From: Burkholderia cepacia ATCC 25416
GTDB taxonomy: Bacteria > Pseudomonadota > Gammaproteobacteria > Burkholderiales > Burkholderiaceae
Assembly (NCBI RefSeq): GCF_001411495.1
Contig: NZ_CP012981.1
Span: 3,100,001-3,164,000 of the forward strand
DNA: 64,000 nucleotides
Direction of reading: 5' to 3'
Part shown: piece by piece, positions 43,778-54,353 of the stretch
How the letters are laid out: each line of letters starts with the position of its first letter
Position numbering within the stretch: position 1 is the stretch's first letter
Translations under genes and position numbers: made by a program
The notes under the pieces: model-generated
What the model was told of the DNA's origin: nothing
The model's input: the letters and a program-made list of their open reading frames with translations, nothing else
Databases searched by the model: none

Positions 43778-46700
43778 TCAGCCGATCCAGCGGCGCGCGT
43801 TGCGGAACACGCGCATCCACGGGCTCGCTTCACCCCAGCTTTCCGGGTGCCAGCTCATCGCGACCGTACGATGCACGCGCTCCATGTGCGGCATCAGCAC
43901 CGAGAAGCGGCCGTCGGCCGTCGTGACCGACGTGATGCCGGCCGGCGAGCCGTTCGGGTTGAACGGATAACGCTCGGTTGCTTCGCCGCGGTGGTCGACG
44001 AAGCGCATCGCGACCGCGACGCGGTCGATGTCGCCCTGTTGCGAGAAGTCCGCATAACCTTCGCCGTGCGCGACCGCGACCGGAATCCGCGAGCCTTCCA
44101 TCCCCGCGAAGAAGATCGACGGCGATTTCTCGACTTCGACGAACGAGAAACGCGCCTCGAACTGCTCGGACTTGTTGCGCGTGAACTTCGGCCAGGCTTC
44201 CGCACCCGGGATCATCGACGAGATGCTCGACAGCATCTGGCAGCCGTTGCAGATGCCGAGCGCGAACGTGTCGGGACGCGCGAAGAACGCCGAGAACATG
44301 TCGGCGAGATTCGCGTTGAAGCGGATCGTCTTCGCCCAGCCTTCGCCCGCGCCCAGCACGTCGCCGTACGAGAAGCCGCCGCATGCGACCGCACCCGCGA
44401 AATCGGCGAGATTCGCGCGGCCGGCCAGCAGGTCGCTCATGTGCACGTCGTGCGCATCGAAGCCCGCGCGGTCGAACGCGTAGGCCGTTTCGAGATGCGA
44501 GTTCACGCCCTGCTCGCGCAGGATCGCGACGCGCGGCCGTGCGCCCGTCGCGATGAACGGCGCCGCGATGTCGTCGGCCGGATCGAAGCTCAGCACCGGC
44601 GAGATGCCCGGGTCGGCCACGTCCAGCAGCGCGTCGTATTCGGCATCCGCGCACGCGGGGTTGTCGCGCAGGCGCGCGATGCGCCAGCTCACTTCGCTCC
44701 ACGCACGATGGAGTTCGGCGCGCGGTGCGTCGAAAATCTTCTTCGCGTCGCGGTACACCTCGATCACGTCGCGATCGTTGACCGAGCCGATCACGTGCGA
44801 GCACGCCGACAGGCCGAACTCGCGCAGCGCGCCCAGCACCGCGTCGCGGTCGGTCGCGCGCACCTGCACGACAGCGCCCAGTTCCTCGGAGAACAGCGCG
44901 CGCAGCGTGCGATCCTCGCGGCGGCCGCTCGTCTGCTTCGCCCAGTCCTTCGCGTCGCCGTAGTCGGATTCGTGATTCGGGTCGAGCGTCAGCATGTCGA
45001 CGTTCAGCGACACGCCCGCGTGCCCCGCGAACGCCATTTCGCACACCGTCGCCCACAGGCCGCCGTCCGAGCGGTCGTGGTACGCGAGCAGCTTGTCTTG
45101 CGCATTGAGCGACTGGATCGCGTTGAAGAAACGCTTCAGGTCTTCCGCATCGTCGACGTCCGGCGTCGTGTCGCCGACCTGCTGCGTGACCTGCGCGAAG
45201 ATGCTGCCGCCCATCCGGTTCTTGCCGCGGCCGAGATCGATCGCGATCAGCACGCTGTCGCCCGCATCGGCGATGCGGCGCAGTTGCGGCGTCAGGTGAC
45301 GGCGCACGTCCTCGACCGGCGCGAACGCGGAGATGATCAGCGACACCGGCGACACCACTTCCTTCGCGACGCCCTGCTCGTCCCACTTCGTCTTCATCGA
45401 CAGCGAGTCCTTGCCGACCGGGATGCCGATCCCGAGTGCCGGGCACAGCTCCATGCCGATCGCCTTGACCGTGTCGAACAGCGCGGCGTCCTCGCCGGCC
45501 GTGCCGCACGCGGCCATCCAGTTCGCCGACAGCTTCAGCTTGTCGAGCGACGCGATCGGCGCGCTCGCGATGTTCGTGATCGCCTCGCCGACCGCCATGC
45601 GGCCCGATGCGGGCGCGTCGATCACCGCGAGCGGCGTGCGCTCGGCCATCGTCATCGCCTCGCCCTTGAAACCCGCGTAGTCGAGCGCGGTGACCGCGCA
45701 GTCGGCCACCGGCACCTGCCACGGGCCGACCATCTGGTCGCGCACCGACGTGCCGCCGACCGAGCGGTCGCCGATCGTGATCAGGAACGACTTGCTGCCG
45801 ACCGTCGGGTGCTTCAGCACGTCGATCGCGACTTCCGACAGCGCGATGCCCGTCACGTCGACCGGCGCGCGCTCGGTCGTCACGCGCGTGACGTCGCGAT
45901 GCATGCGCGGCGGCTTGCCGAGCAGTACTTCCATCGGCATGTCGACCGGGTATTCGTCGGCGCCCGTCGCTTCGTCGTCGACGAGCTTCAGCTGGCGTTC
46001 GTCGGTCGCGACACCGACCACCGCGAACGGGCAGCGTTCACGCGCGCAGATCGCCTCGAAACGCGGCAGGTCGGCCGGCGCGATCGCCAGCACGTAGCGC
46101 TCCTGCGCTTCGTTCGACCAGATTTCGCGCGGCGACAGGCCCGATTCCTCGAGCGCGACCTTGCGCAGCTCGAAGCGCGCGCCCTTGCCCGCGCCGTCGA
46201 CGATCTCGGGGAACGCGTTCGACAGGCCGCCCGCGCCGACGTCGTGGATGCTCAGGATCGGGTTTTCCGCGCCGAGCTGCCAGCAGCCGTTGATCACTTC
46301 CTGTGCGCGACGTTCGATTTCCGGGTTGCCGCGCTGCACCGAGTCGAAGTCGAGCTCGGCCGTGTTCGCGCCGGTCGCCATCGAGCTCGCGGCGCCGCCG
46401 CCCATCCCGATCCGCATGCCGGGGCCGCCGATCTGGATCAGCAGCGAGCCGGCCGGCACGTCGTGCTTGTGCGTATGCTGATCCGCGATGTTGCCGAGGC
46501 CGCCCGCGATCATGATCGGCTTGTGATAACCATGCACCTTCCCGCCGACGTTCTGCTCGTACACGCGGAAGTAGCCGCCGAGGTTCGGGCGGCCGAATTC
46601 GTTGTTGAACGCGGCGCCGCCGAGCGGGCCGTCGATCATGATCTGCAGCGGCGACGCGATGCGATCCGGACGGCCGTACGGGCCGTGCGCGTCGTTCGGG

Positions 46701-47842
46701 TTGCGCTCGCCGACGGGCTGCGCGGCGTCGCGCGCGTTTTCCCACGGCTGGCGGGCGTCCGGCAGGTCGAGGTTCGACACGGTGAAGCCCGTCAGGCCGG
46801 CCTTCGGACGCGCGCCGCGGCCCGTCGCGCCTTCGTCGCGGATCTCGCCGCCCGCGCCGGTCGCCGCCCCCGGGAACGGCGAGATCGCCGTCGGGTGGTT
46901 GTGCGTCTCGACCTTCATCAGCGTGTGCGTGAGCTCGGTGTGGCGGCCGTAGCGCTCGCCCGGCTCGCCGGCCGCGCCTGCGTTGCGCGGGAACCAGCGT
47001 TCGGCTTCGGCGCCGACCATGATCGACGAGTTGTCCGAATAGGCGACGATCGTGCCCTGCGGGCTCAGCTTCTCGGTGTTGCGGATCATCGCGAACAGCG
47101 ACATGTCCTGCGCTTCGCCGTCGATGGTCCACTGCGCATTGAAGATCTTGTGGCGGCAGTGTTCGCTGTTCGCCTGCGCGAACATCATCAGTTCGACGTC
47201 GGTCGGGTTGCGTTCGAGCTTGCGGAACGCGTCGACCAGGTAGTCGATCTCGTCGTCGGCGAGCGCGAGGCCCAGCTCGACGTTCGCGCGCTCGAGCGCG
47301 CCGCGGCCGATACCCAGCACGTCGACGGTCGAGAGCGGCTTGGCCGGCAGTTCGTCGAACAGGTGCTGCGCGTCGTCGCGCGCCGCGACCACGCTTTCGG
47401 TCATCCGGTCATGCAGCGCGGCCGCGACGGCCGCGCGCGCGTCGTCCGACAGCGCCTTCTTGCCGCCGAGCAGGCCCGACTTCAGCGTGACCGTGAATTC
47501 GACGCCGCGCTCGATGCGGCGCACGTGCGTGAGGCCGCAGTGCTGGGCGATGTCGGTCGCCTTGCTCGCCCACGGCGAAACCGTGCCGAAACGCGGCAGC
47601 ACGACGAAGGTCTCGGTCGTGCCCTTCTCGGCCGCCGGCTCGAACGGCGCGCCGTAGTGCATCAGCGCGTCGATACGCGCGCTGTCGTCGGCCGACAGCG
47701 GCTCGGCCGCATTGACGAAGTGCAGGAACTGCCCGCGCACCGCGACGATGTTGGCGTCGATTTGCCTGAGCGTGTCGAGCAGACGGGTTTGACGGAAATC
47801 GGAGAGGGCCGAAGCGCCGGGAAAACACGAGAAGTGAGCCAT
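43778..47842 (-). CDS. purL: Phosphoribosylformylglycinamidine synthase (single-chain PurL)
   Basis: Fourth step of purine synthesis: converts FGAR to FGAM with glutamine and ATP. The 1354-residue protein is the large single-chain form of beta- and gamma-proteobacteria. N-terminal substrate domain, then FGAM synthetase core with [31 protein letters not shown] near 310, [14 protein letters not shown] near 695, and a C-terminal glutaminase with Cys in [14 protein letters not shown] near 1200 and His-Glu in [13 protein letters not shown] at the end. Translation from ATG 47842 matches the family; the 46-residue in-frame extension is rejected. Confidence 0.98.
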   Translation of the reverse strand: MAHFSCFPGASALSDFRQTRLLDTLRQIDANIVAVRGQFLHFVNAAEPLSADDSARIDALMHYGAPFEPAAEKGTTETFVVLPRFGTVSPWASKATDIAQHCGLTHVRRIERGVEFTVTLKSGLLGGKKALSDDARAAVAAALHDRMTESVVAARDDAQHLFDELPAKPLSTVDVLGIGRGALERANVELGLALADDEIDYLVDAFRKLERNPTDVELMMFAQANSEHCRHKIFNAQWTIDGEAQDMSLFAMIRNTEKLSPQGTIVAYSDNSSIMVGAEAERWFPRNAGAAGEPGERYGRHTELTHTLMKVETHNHPTAISPFPGAATGAGGEIRDEGATGRGARPKAGLTGFTVSNLDLPDARQPWENARDAAQPVGERNPNDAHGPYGRPDRIASPLQIMIDGPLGGAAFNNEFGRPNLGGYFRVYEQNVGGKVHGYHKPIMIAGGLGNIADQHTHKHDVPAGSLLIQIGGPGMRIGMGGGAASSMATGANTAELDFDSVQRGNPEIERRAQEVINGCWQLGAENPILSIHDVGAGGLSNAFPEIVDGAGKGARFELRKVALEESGLSPREIWSNEAQERYVLAIAPADLPRFEAICARERCPFAVVGVATDERQLKLVDDEATGADEYPVDMPMEVLLGKPPRMHRDVTRVTTERAPVDVTGIALSEVAIDVLKHPTVGSKSFLITIGDRSVGGTSVRDQMVGPWQVPVADCAVTALDYAGFKGEAMTMAERTPLAVIDAPASGRMAVGEAITNIASAPIASLDKLKLSANWMAACGTAGEDAALFDTVKAIGMELCPALGIGIPVGKDSLSMKTKWDEQGVAKEVVSPVSLIISAFAPVEDVRRHLTPQLRRIADAGDSVLIAIDLGRGKNRMGGSIFAQVTQQVGDTTPDVDDAEDLKRFFNAIQSLNAQDKLLAYHDRSDGGLWATVCEMAFAGHAGVSLNVDMLTLDPNHESDYGDAKDWAKQTSGRREDRTLRALFSEELGAVVQVRATDRDAVLGALREFGLSACSHVIGSVNDRDVIEVYRDAKKIFDAPRAELHRAWSEVSWRIARLRDNPACADAEYDALLDVADPGISPVLSFDPADDIAAPFIATGARPRVAILREQGVNSHLETAYAFDRAGFDAHDVHMSDLLAGRANLADFAGAVACGGFSYGDVLGAGEGWAKTIRFNANLADMFSAFFARPDTFALGICNGCQMLSSISSMIPGAEAWPKFTRNKSEQFEARFSFVEVEKSPSIFFAGMEGSRIPVAVAHGEGYADFSQQGDIDRVAVAMRFVDHRGEATERYPFNPNGSPAGITSVTTADGRFSVLMPHMERVHRTVAMSWHPESWGEASPWMRVFRNARRWIG

Positions 47843-48173
47843 GGGCTGGACTGACGTCGATGAGTCGCGCGAGGTGGCGACGTGGGGCGAAAGGAAGGCC
47901 GTAATTATACCCGGAAGTCGGTCGCCCAAGACCGGCCGATCGGCAACCCGCATGCACCGCATCGGTGCCGCGATGTCCACCGCGCACGGCCTGCCCGCCG
48001 GGCCGCCCCGCGCGGGCGCGGCAGCCGGCGGCCGCGGCTCGGCGGCACGGCCCGTGCCACCCCGGCGCCGGCTCCCGCGATTTTGGCGCTATCATTCCGG
48101 GTTCACCGGGCCCGGGCCCTCAGCGAATTCTCACCGGGCAGCGCCTGCGCGCCGCCCGTCATCGAAGCAATCC
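47843..48173. other. Divergent region between purL and the FAD oxidoreductase gene
   Basis: 331 bases without a supported gene. On the minus strand a perfect TATAAT (47909-47904) lies 62 bases before the purL start, but no good -35 box is at the right distance. The half nearer the oxidoreductase is very GC-rich, with CGGGCCCGGG-type self-complementary sequence at 48106-48116. I see no PurR-like operator. Confidence 0.5.
47904..47909 (-). promoter_or_regulatory. -10 box of the purL promoter
   Basis: Perfect TATAAT on the minus strand, 62 bases upstream of the purL ATG. The region 16-18 bases further upstream reads TCTTGG, a poor -35, so activation or a weak promoter is likely. Confidence 0.5.
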
Positions 48174-49475
48174 ATGGATGTCATCGTCATCGGCGGCGGA
48201 ATCAGCGGCGTCGCCACCGCCTACCAGTTGCGCGCGGCCGGCCATCGCGTATGCGTGGTCGAACGCCACGCGACCGTCGCGCAGGGTGCGACCTACGGCG
48301 ACGGCGGCGCGCTGCTGCCGAGCCCGCTCGACGTCTGGTTCGGCCCGACCTTCATGCGCCAGCGCCAGCCGCGCGACAGCGGCATCGTCTACAAGCCCGG
48401 CTTCAACGGCGGCGTACGGCGCTTCGTCAAGCAGCTCGGCAGGCTGCGCGAGCCCGACGCGTTCGCCGCGCAGTACACGCGGCTGCGGCCGCTGATCGAC
48501 GCGTCGCGCGACGCGCTCGCCGACATCGAGACGCGCCTCGAGCTCGAGTTCGAGCAGAAGCCCGGCATCCTGCACGTCGTGCGCGATCCGCGCGACTGGG
48601 AAGCGATGCAGCCCGCGCTCGACCTGCTGCGCACGCTCGACCAGCCGTACCGCGTGCTCTCCGCAGACGAATGCGCGGCACTCGAGCCGTCGGTGCCGGC
48701 CGAGCCCGGTTTCGCCGGCGGCGTGCTGCTCGAGACCGAGCGCACCGGGAATTGCCCGCTGTTCGCGAAACTGGTCAAGCAGACGCTCGACGAGCACGGC
48801 GTGCAGTTCCGCTTCGGCGCGGAAGTCGCCGCGATCCGCGTCGACAACGGCCGCGCCGCGGTCGAGCTCGTCCCGCCCGGCGACCGCCACGCGTCGAACG
48901 CCCGCGACGTCGACGTGATTTCCGCCGATGCGATCGTGGTCGCCGCCGGCGCCGGCAGCCTGCCGCTGCTCGACCGCCTCGGCTGGCGCCTGCCGCTGCA
49001 CCCGGTGCGGGTCCATGCGCTGACCGCGCCGGTCGCCTACGAAGAACATGCGCCGCACCTGAACGTCATCGATTCGATCAAGCGCATCTCGATCACGCGC
49101 ACCCACCAGCGGCTGCGCGTCGGCGGCGGCGCCGTGCTGCAGAGCCTGCCCGACACCGCTAAGCCGCTCGCCGAGCCGCTGTCCGAGGCCGCGCTCGCGT
49201 TGCTCGGCCAGGCCGTCCACGACTGGGTGCCCGGTGCCGCGAGGATCTCGGCCGCGCTGTCCTGGCAAGGCACGCAACTGCTGTCGCCGGACGGCCTGCC
49301 GGTCGTCGGTCCGACCCCGCATCCGCGTGTATTCGTCAATTTCGGGCACGGCCCGGCCGGCTGGGGGCTCGCATGCGGGTCTGCTAAAGTGGTGACCGAC
49401 TACCTGGGCGGCGACGTGCAGCACTGGCGCGCCGACACGCTCGCCGCGCTAAGCGCCGGGCGCTTCACGACCTGA
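48174..49475 (+). CDS. FAD-dependent amino-acid dehydrogenase (DadA-like)
   Basis: Flavoprotein oxidoreductase of 433 residues. The N-terminal dinucleotide-binding motif is MDVIVIGGGISGVATAYQLRAAGH with Glu near 32 (VVERHATVAQGATYGDGG). The C-terminal FAD-contact region is FVNFGHGPAGWGLACGSAKVVTDYL. Other family motifs are YKPGFNGGVRRFVKQL and VAAGAGSLPLLDRLGWRLPLHPVR. The pattern fits D-amino-acid dehydrogenase, acting on D-Ala or other D-amino acids at the membrane, though not the canonical DadA of the alanine operon. It is followed 63 bases later by nnr. Confidence 0.85.
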   Translation: MDVIVIGGGISGVATAYQLRAAGHRVCVVERHATVAQGATYGDGGALLPSPLDVWFGPTFMRQRQPRDSGIVYKPGFNGGVRRFVKQLGRLREPDAFAAQYTRLRPLIDASRDALADIETRLELEFEQKPGILHVVRDPRDWEAMQPALDLLRTLDQPYRVLSADECAALEPSVPAEPGFAGGVLLETERTGNCPLFAKLVKQTLDEHGVQFRFGAEVAAIRVDNGRAAVELVPPGDRHASNARDVDVISADAIVVAAGAGSLPLLDRLGWRLPLHPVRVHALTAPVAYEEHAPHLNVIDSIKRISITRTHQRLRVGGGAVLQSLPDTAKPLAEPLSEAALALLGQAVHDWVPGAARISAALSWQGTQLLSPDGLPVVGPTPHPRVFVNFGHGPAGWGLACGSAKVVTDYLGGDVQHWRADTLAALSAGRFTT

Positions 49476-49538
49476 CCGCCGCGGGCCCGTCCCCGGCGGC
49501 CGCCTTGCCAGCCGCCGCGACCCGGCGATGACCCCGCG

Positions 49539-51083
49539 ATGACCGTTACCCTTCCGCTTCCCGATTCCGCTCCGATCGCGCTGCTGCGCGTCGCCGACCT
49601 GCGCGCGGCCGAAGCCGACGCAGCCGCGGCGCTGCCGCCGCATACGCTGATGGGTCGCGCCGGCGCCGCCGCCGCGCGCTGGCTGTCCGAACGCGCGGCC
49701 GGCGACGACCGCCCCGTGTGGTTCGCGGTCGGCCCGGGCAACAACGGCGGCGACGCGCTCGTTGCCGCCGCGCACCTCCAGCAGCTCGGCGTCGCGACCC
49801 AGGCGTGGATGCCGGTGCCGGTGAAGCCCGACGACGCGCAATGGGCGCTCGGCCTCGCGCGCGCCGCCGGCGTGCCGCTGTCGGCCACGCCGCCTGCTTC
49901 GCTGGACGGCTATGCGTGGGTGGTCGACGGACTGTTCGGCATCGGTCTCGGCCGCGCGCTCGACGGTGCGTTCGCCGAGCAGGCCGCGCGCATCGCCGCG
50001 CATGCGCGCAGCGGCGGCCGCGTGCTTGCGCTGGACGTGCCGAGCGGCCTCGACAGCGATACGGGCCAGATCGTCGGCGCGGGCGTCGCCGTCGCCGCCA
50101 CCCACACGCTCACTTTCATCGGCGCGAAGCCGGGCCTCTACACCGGCGAAGGCCGGGATCTCGCCGGCGCAATCGACGTCGAATCGCTCGACGTCGCGCC
50201 ACCCGCCGCGCCGGCCATCGTACTGAACGCGCCCGCGCGGTTCGCCGCCGCCCTGCCCGCGCGCGCATTCGCGTCCCACAAGGGCACGTACGGCAGCCTC
50301 GCGGTACTCGGCGGCGACACCGGCATGTGCGGCGCGCCGATCCTGGCCGCGCGCGCCGCGCTGTTCGCCGGTGCCGGCAAGGTGCATGTCGGCTTCCTCG
50401 GCACCGGCGCGCCGCCGTACGATCCGCCGTTCCCCGAACTGATGCTGCACGCGGCCGACACCCTCGACCCCGGCGCGATGACCGCCATCGCCGCAGGCTG
50501 CGGGCTGGGCACGCGCGAGGCCGCGGCGACGCTCGTGCGCGACGTGCTTGCCCACGACGCCGCAACGCTGCTCGATGCCGACGCGCTGAACCTCGTCGCG
50601 ACGCATGCGGATCTCGCGGCCGCCGTCGCCACGCGCGGTGCGCGCGGTTATCCGTGCGTGCTGACGCCGCATCCGCTCGAGGCCGCGCGGCTGCTCGGCT
50701 GCGACACGGCGGCGATTCAGCGCGACCGCCTCGTGGCCGCGCAGGCGCTCGCGTCACGTTATGCGGCCATCGTCGTGCTGAAAGGCTCGGGCACGGTGAT
50801 TGCGGCGCCCGACGGCCGCATGACGATCAACCCGACCGGCAACGCGGCGCTCGCCACGGGCGGCACCGGCGACGTGCTCGGCGGCCTGATCGGCGCGCTG
50901 CTCGCGCAACGCGTCGCGCCGTACGAAGCGGCGCTGGCAGGCGTCTACCTGCACGGCCTCGCGGCCGACACGCTGACCGCGAACGGAACCGGCCCGGCCG
51001 GACTCACGGCAGGCGAACTCGCGCCGATGGTCCGCACGCTGGTCAATCGCCTTTTTTATGCGTCGCCGCGCGCCGACACATAA
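49539..51083 (+). CDS. nnr: Bifunctional NAD(P)HX epimerase / dehydratase
   Basis: Repairs hydrated NAD(P)H. The 514-residue fusion has an N-terminal YjeF_N epimerase (about 1-225) with WFAVGPGNNGGDALVAAAHL and VVDGLFGIGLGR, ALDVPSGLDSDTG. The C-terminal ADP-dependent dehydratase (about 245-510) has SHKGTYGSLAVLGGDTGMCGAPILAARAAL and the catalytic region NPTGNAALATGGTGDVLGGLIGALLAQ. The fusion order is typical of bacterial Nnr (YjeF). It lies between the FAD oxidoreductase and pgi on the same strand. Confidence 0.96.
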   Translation: MTVTLPLPDSAPIALLRVADLRAAEADAAAALPPHTLMGRAGAAAARWLSERAAGDDRPVWFAVGPGNNGGDALVAAAHLQQLGVATQAWMPVPVKPDDAQWALGLARAAGVPLSATPPASLDGYAWVVDGLFGIGLGRALDGAFAEQAARIAAHARSGGRVLALDVPSGLDSDTGQIVGAGVAVAATHTLTFIGAKPGLYTGEGRDLAGAIDVESLDVAPPAAPAIVLNAPARFAAALPARAFASHKGTYGSLAVLGGDTGMCGAPILAARAALFAGAGKVHVGFLGTGAPPYDPPFPELMLHAADTLDPGAMTAIAAGCGLGTREAAATLVRDVLAHDAATLLDADALNLVATHADLAAAVATRGARGYPCVLTPHPLEAARLLGCDTAAIQRDRLVAAQALASRYAAIVVLKGSGTVIAAPDGRMTINPTGNAALATGGTGDVLGGLIGALLAQRVAPYEAALAGVYLHGLAADTLTANGTGPAGLTAGELAPMVRTLVNRLFYASPRADT

Positions 51084-51194
51084 CGCCGCTATACTGACTG
51101 CCCCGCCGCACGGCGGGCCCTCTCGTCCGCCGGCCTTCCGATCCCGATGAGCCGGCGCGGCATTCCTCCCGATTCACGCTTCACTCGAACCGCC

Positions 51195-52817
51195 ATGACG
51201 CTGAATTCGCTCCCCGCCTGGACTGCCCTTCAATCCCACTTCGAACAGATCCGTCACGCCCGTCTGCGCGACTGGTTCGCGCCGGAACACGACCACGCGC
51301 CGACCCGCGCCGAACGCTTCACGATTCCGGGCGGCGGTCTCGCGGCCGATTTCTCGAAGAACCGCATCAACGACGAAACGCTGCGCCTGCTCGTCCAGCT
51401 CGCGCGCGACGCGGGTGTCGAGGCGCGCCGCGACGCGATGTTCGCGGGCGAAATCGTGAACCCGACCGAAGGCCGTGCCGCCCTGCACACCGCGCTGCGC
51501 GCGACCGATCCGCAAGCGCCGTTCCACGCGCAGGTGAGCGCCGAGCGCGCGAAGATGGCGACGTTCGCTCGCGCCGTGCGCAGCGGCACCTGGACGGGCT
51601 ACACCGGCAAACGCATCCGCCACGTGATCAACATCGGCATCGGCGGCTCCGATCTCGGGCCGAAGATGGTCGTGCACGCGCTGCACCACGTCGCGACGCC
51701 CGAAATTGCCACGCACTTCGTGTCGAACGTCGACGGCGCCGATCTCGCACGCGTGCTCGAACAGGTCGATCCCGAGGAAACGCTCGCGATCATCGTGTCG
51801 AAGACCTTCACGACGCTCGAGACGATGACGAACGCACGCTCGCTGCGCGACTGGTTCGTCGCGCGCGGCTGCCCCGAGGACGCGCTTGCAAAGCACTTCG
51901 TCGGCGTGTCGGCAAACCCGGCCGAAGTCGTGAAGTTCGGCATCGCCGCGGACAACGTGTTTGAAATGTGGGACTGGGTCGGCGGCCGCTATTCGCTGTG
52001 GTCGGCGGTCGGGCTGTCGATCATGATCGCGATCGGCCCCGAGCAGTTCGACGAGCTGCTGGCCGGCGCGAACGACATGGACCGTCATTTCCGCGAGGCG
52101 CCGCTCGAGCGCAACCTGCCCGTGCTGCTCGGCCTGATCGGCATCTGGTACCGGAATTTCTTCGGTTCGCAGAGCTATCTCGTCGCGCCGTATTCGGAAG
52201 CGCTGCACTACCTGCCGTCGTACCTGCAGCAGCTCGAAATGGAAAGCAACGGCAAATCCGCGCGCCTGGACGGCACCTTCGTCGACTACCCGACGTCGGC
52301 CGTCACGTGGGGCGAGCCGGGCACCAACGGCCAGCATGCGTTCTTCCAGATGCTGCACCAGGGGCCGACGATCGTGCCGATCGACTTCATCGCGGTGCTG
52401 ACGCCCGAGCATCCGCTCGCGAGCCACCACCCGAAGCTGCTCGCGAACTGCTTCGCGCAGAGCGAGGCACTGATGCTCGGCCGCACGCTGGAGGAAGCAC
52501 GCAAGGTCGCGGGGCCGGGCAAGGAGGCGCTCGCGCCGCACCTGACGTTCCCGGGCAACCGCCCGACGACGACGCTGCTCGTCGATGCGCTGACGCCGCG
52601 CACGCTCGGCGCGCTGATCGCGCTGTACGAACACAAGGTGCTCGTGCAGGCAACGGTGTGGGACATCAATCCGTTCGACCAGTGGGGCGTCGAGCTCGGC
52701 AAGATTCTCGGCAAGGTGGTGGAAGCCGACCTGTCGGCCGAGTCGGTCGATCCGGCGAAGCACGACTCGTCGACCACCGCGCTGATCGAGCGCGCCCGCG
52801 CGGCGTTGAAGCGCTGA
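51195..52817 (+). CDS. pgi: Glucose-6-phosphate isomerase
   Basis: Interconverts glucose-6-phosphate and fructose-6-phosphate. The 540-residue protein has SIS domains with [18 protein letters not shown] near 140, [19 protein letters not shown] near 196, the PGI signature [18 protein letters not shown] near 375, and the catalytic Lys region at the C-terminus ([18 protein letters not shown]). The ATG at 51195 agrees with the family, the upstream 16 residues being a chance extension. It converges on the ABC ATPase gene; the spacer has no clear terminator. Confidence 0.97.
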   Translation: MTLNSLPAWTALQSHFEQIRHARLRDWFAPEHDHAPTRAERFTIPGGGLAADFSKNRINDETLRLLVQLARDAGVEARRDAMFAGEIVNPTEGRAALHTALRATDPQAPFHAQVSAERAKMATFARAVRSGTWTGYTGKRIRHVINIGIGGSDLGPKMVVHALHHVATPEIATHFVSNVDGADLARVLEQVDPEETLAIIVSKTFTTLETMTNARSLRDWFVARGCPEDALAKHFVGVSANPAEVVKFGIAADNVFEMWDWVGGRYSLWSAVGLSIMIAIGPEQFDELLAGANDMDRHFREAPLERNLPVLLGLIGIWYRNFFGSQSYLVAPYSEALHYLPSYLQQLEMESNGKSARLDGTFVDYPTSAVTWGEPGTNGQHAFFQMLHQGPTIVPIDFIAVLTPEHPLASHHPKLLANCFAQSEALMLGRTLEEARKVAGPGKEALAPHLTFPGNRPTTTLLVDALTPRTLGALIALYEHKVLVQATVWDINPFDQWGVELGKILGKVVEADLSAESVDPAKHDSSTTALIERARAALKR

Positions 52818-52894
52818 GGCGTTTGAGGCACTGACGCAGCGGCGTCATGCCCATGCCGGCCGCTCGGCGCACGCCGCGCGGCCGGCAAAAGCAT

Positions 52895-53608
52895 TCAGCC
52901 GTTGCGCTGCGCCGCGCGCGGCTCGACGATGCGCCCGGCGTCGAGCGTCACCGTCGTCGCGCAGCGGCGTGCCAGTTCGGCATCGTGCGTGACGAGCACG
53001 AGCGTTGCACCGTTCGTGCGGTTCAGTTCGAACATCAGGTCAATGACCGCATGGCCCGTGGCCGCATCGAGGCTGCCGGTCGGCTCGTCGGCGAAGAGGA
53101 TCGCCGGGCGCGTGACGAATGCGCGCGCAAGCGCGACGCGCTGCTGCTCGCCGCCGGACAACAGCTTCGGATAATGCGCGGTGCGCTCGCCGAGACCGAC
53201 CTGCACGAGCAGCGCCCGGGCGCGATCGGCGGCATCGCGCGCACTGATGCCGCCCTGCAGTTCGAGCGGCAGCATCACGTTCTCGAGCGCCGTCAGGTGC
53301 GGCATCAACTGGAACGACTGGAATACGAACCCGACTGCGCCGTTGCGCAGCGCCGCGCGCGCGTCCTCGTCGAGCTGGTCGAGCGCGCGACCGAGCAGGC
53401 GAACCGTGCCGCTCGTCGCGCTGTCCAACCCCGCAAGCAGGCCGAGCAGCGTCGATTTACCTGACCCCGACGCACCGACGATCGCGAGACTGCTGCCCGG
53501 CCGCACGGCGAGCGTGATGCCGTCGAGGATCGTCAGCTCGCCGGTTGCGTCGGCGACCCGCTTGCACACGTCATGGACTTCGATGATCGGATCGGTAATC
53601 TTGAACAT
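52895..53608 (-). CDS. ybbA: ABC transporter ATP-binding protein, YbbA-like (orphan)
   Basis: ATPase of the LolD/YbbA class, 237 residues. Walker A is GASGSGKSTLL near 47, the ABC signature LSGGEQQRVALARAF near 150, Walker B ILFADEPTGSLD near 170, and the switch His in VTHDAELA. In E. coli, ybbA is divergent from tesA and followed by the permease gene ybbP. Here tesA is divergent, but no permease follows: the next gene is the convergent pgi. The start codon shares two bases with the tesA start on the other strand. Confidence 0.92.
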   Translation of the reverse strand: MFKITDPIIEVHDVCKRVADATGELTILDGITLAVRPGSSLAIVGASGSGKSTLLGLLAGLDSATSGTVRLLGRALDQLDEDARAALRNGAVGFVFQSFQLMPHLTALENVMLPLELQGGISARDAADRARALLVQVGLGERTAHYPKLLSGGEQQRVALARAFVTRPAILFADEPTGSLDAATGHAVIDLMFELNRTNGATLVLVTHDAELARRCATTVTLDAGRIVEPRAAQRNG

Positions 53609-54281
53609 GGACACGACATTTCGCTGGAAAAGACGCGCGGCGATCGCCGCGCTGCTGGGTACGCTGCTGGCCGCCGCCGTGCCCGCACGCGCCGCGACGA
53701 CACCGGCCGCGACATCGGGCCAGCCCGTGATCGTCGTGCTCGGCGACAGCCTGTCGGCCGAATACGGGCTGCCGCGCGACACCGGCTGGGTGGCGTTGCT
53801 GCGGCAACGGCTCACGACCGAGCGAATCGATTATAGCGTCGCGAACGCCAGCGTCAGCGGCGACACCACCAGCGGCGGCCGCGCGCGGCTGCCTGCGGTG
53901 CTGCAGCGGCTCAAGCCGTCGATCGTCGTCGTCGAGCTCGGCTCGAACGATGCGCTGCGCGGCGTGCCGCTCGCGACGACCGAACAGAACCTGCGCGACA
54001 TCATCGCCGGTGCGCGGCAAGCGCGGGCCAGGGTCGTGCTGGTCGGCATGTACGTGCCGCCCAACTACGGCCCGGACTACACGCAGAAGTTCCACGCCGT
54101 CTATACGCGGCTGTCGAAGGATCTCGGCGTGCCGCTCGTGCCGTTCCTGCTGGCCGGCATCGAGAACAAGCCCGAGATGTTCCAGGCCGACCAGATGCAT
54201 CCAGCGCAGCAGGCCCAGGGCATTCTGCTCGACAACGTCTGGCCGGCGCTGAAACCGCTGCTCGGCAAGCCGCGCGGCTGA
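53607..54281 (+). CDS. tesA: Arylesterase / multifunctional acyl-CoA thioesterase I (TesA-like)
   Basis: Periplasmic SGNH-hydrolase of 224 residues. A signal peptide (basic MDTTFRWKRRAAIAALLGT, cut near 30 after ARA) is followed by the GDSL block VIVVLGDSLSAEYGLP, block II VANASVSGDTTSGG, block III VVVELGSNDALRG, and the catalytic Asp-His in ADQMHPAQQAQ. It hydrolyses esters, thioesters or lysophospholipids in known members. The start overlaps the divergent ybbA start (CATG), leaving no room for a private leader. A bidirectional terminator follows. Confidence 0.94.
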   Translation: MDTTFRWKRRAAIAALLGTLLAAAVPARAATTPAATSGQPVIVVLGDSLSAEYGLPRDTGWVALLRQRLTTERIDYSVANASVSGDTTSGGRARLPAVLQRLKPSIVVVELGSNDALRGVPLATTEQNLRDIIAGARQARARVVLVGMYVPPNYGPDYTQKFHAVYTRLSKDLGVPLVPFLLAGIENKPEMFQADQMHPAQQAQGILLDNVWPALKPLLGKPRG

Positions 54282-54305
54282 CGCCGCCTCGCCCCGCCGG
54301 AAAGC

Positions 54306-54335
54306 AAAAAGCCCCGCGTGAAGCGGGGCTTTTTG
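54306..54335. terminator. Bidirectional terminator between tesA and ppiD
   Basis: AAAAAGCCCCGC and GCGGGGCTTTTT form a 12-bp stem with a five-base loop and T runs on both strands. It serves tesA (plus) and the convergent ppiD (minus). Confidence 0.92.
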
Positions 54336-54353
54336 TTGCGGGCGAAACGATGC

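Noticed and set aside
43847..47854. Open frame of over 1300 codons antisense to purL
   Set aside because: It is in mirror frame to purL, rich in Arg, Ala, His and Asp with no domain motifs, a known effect of GC-biased third codon positions.
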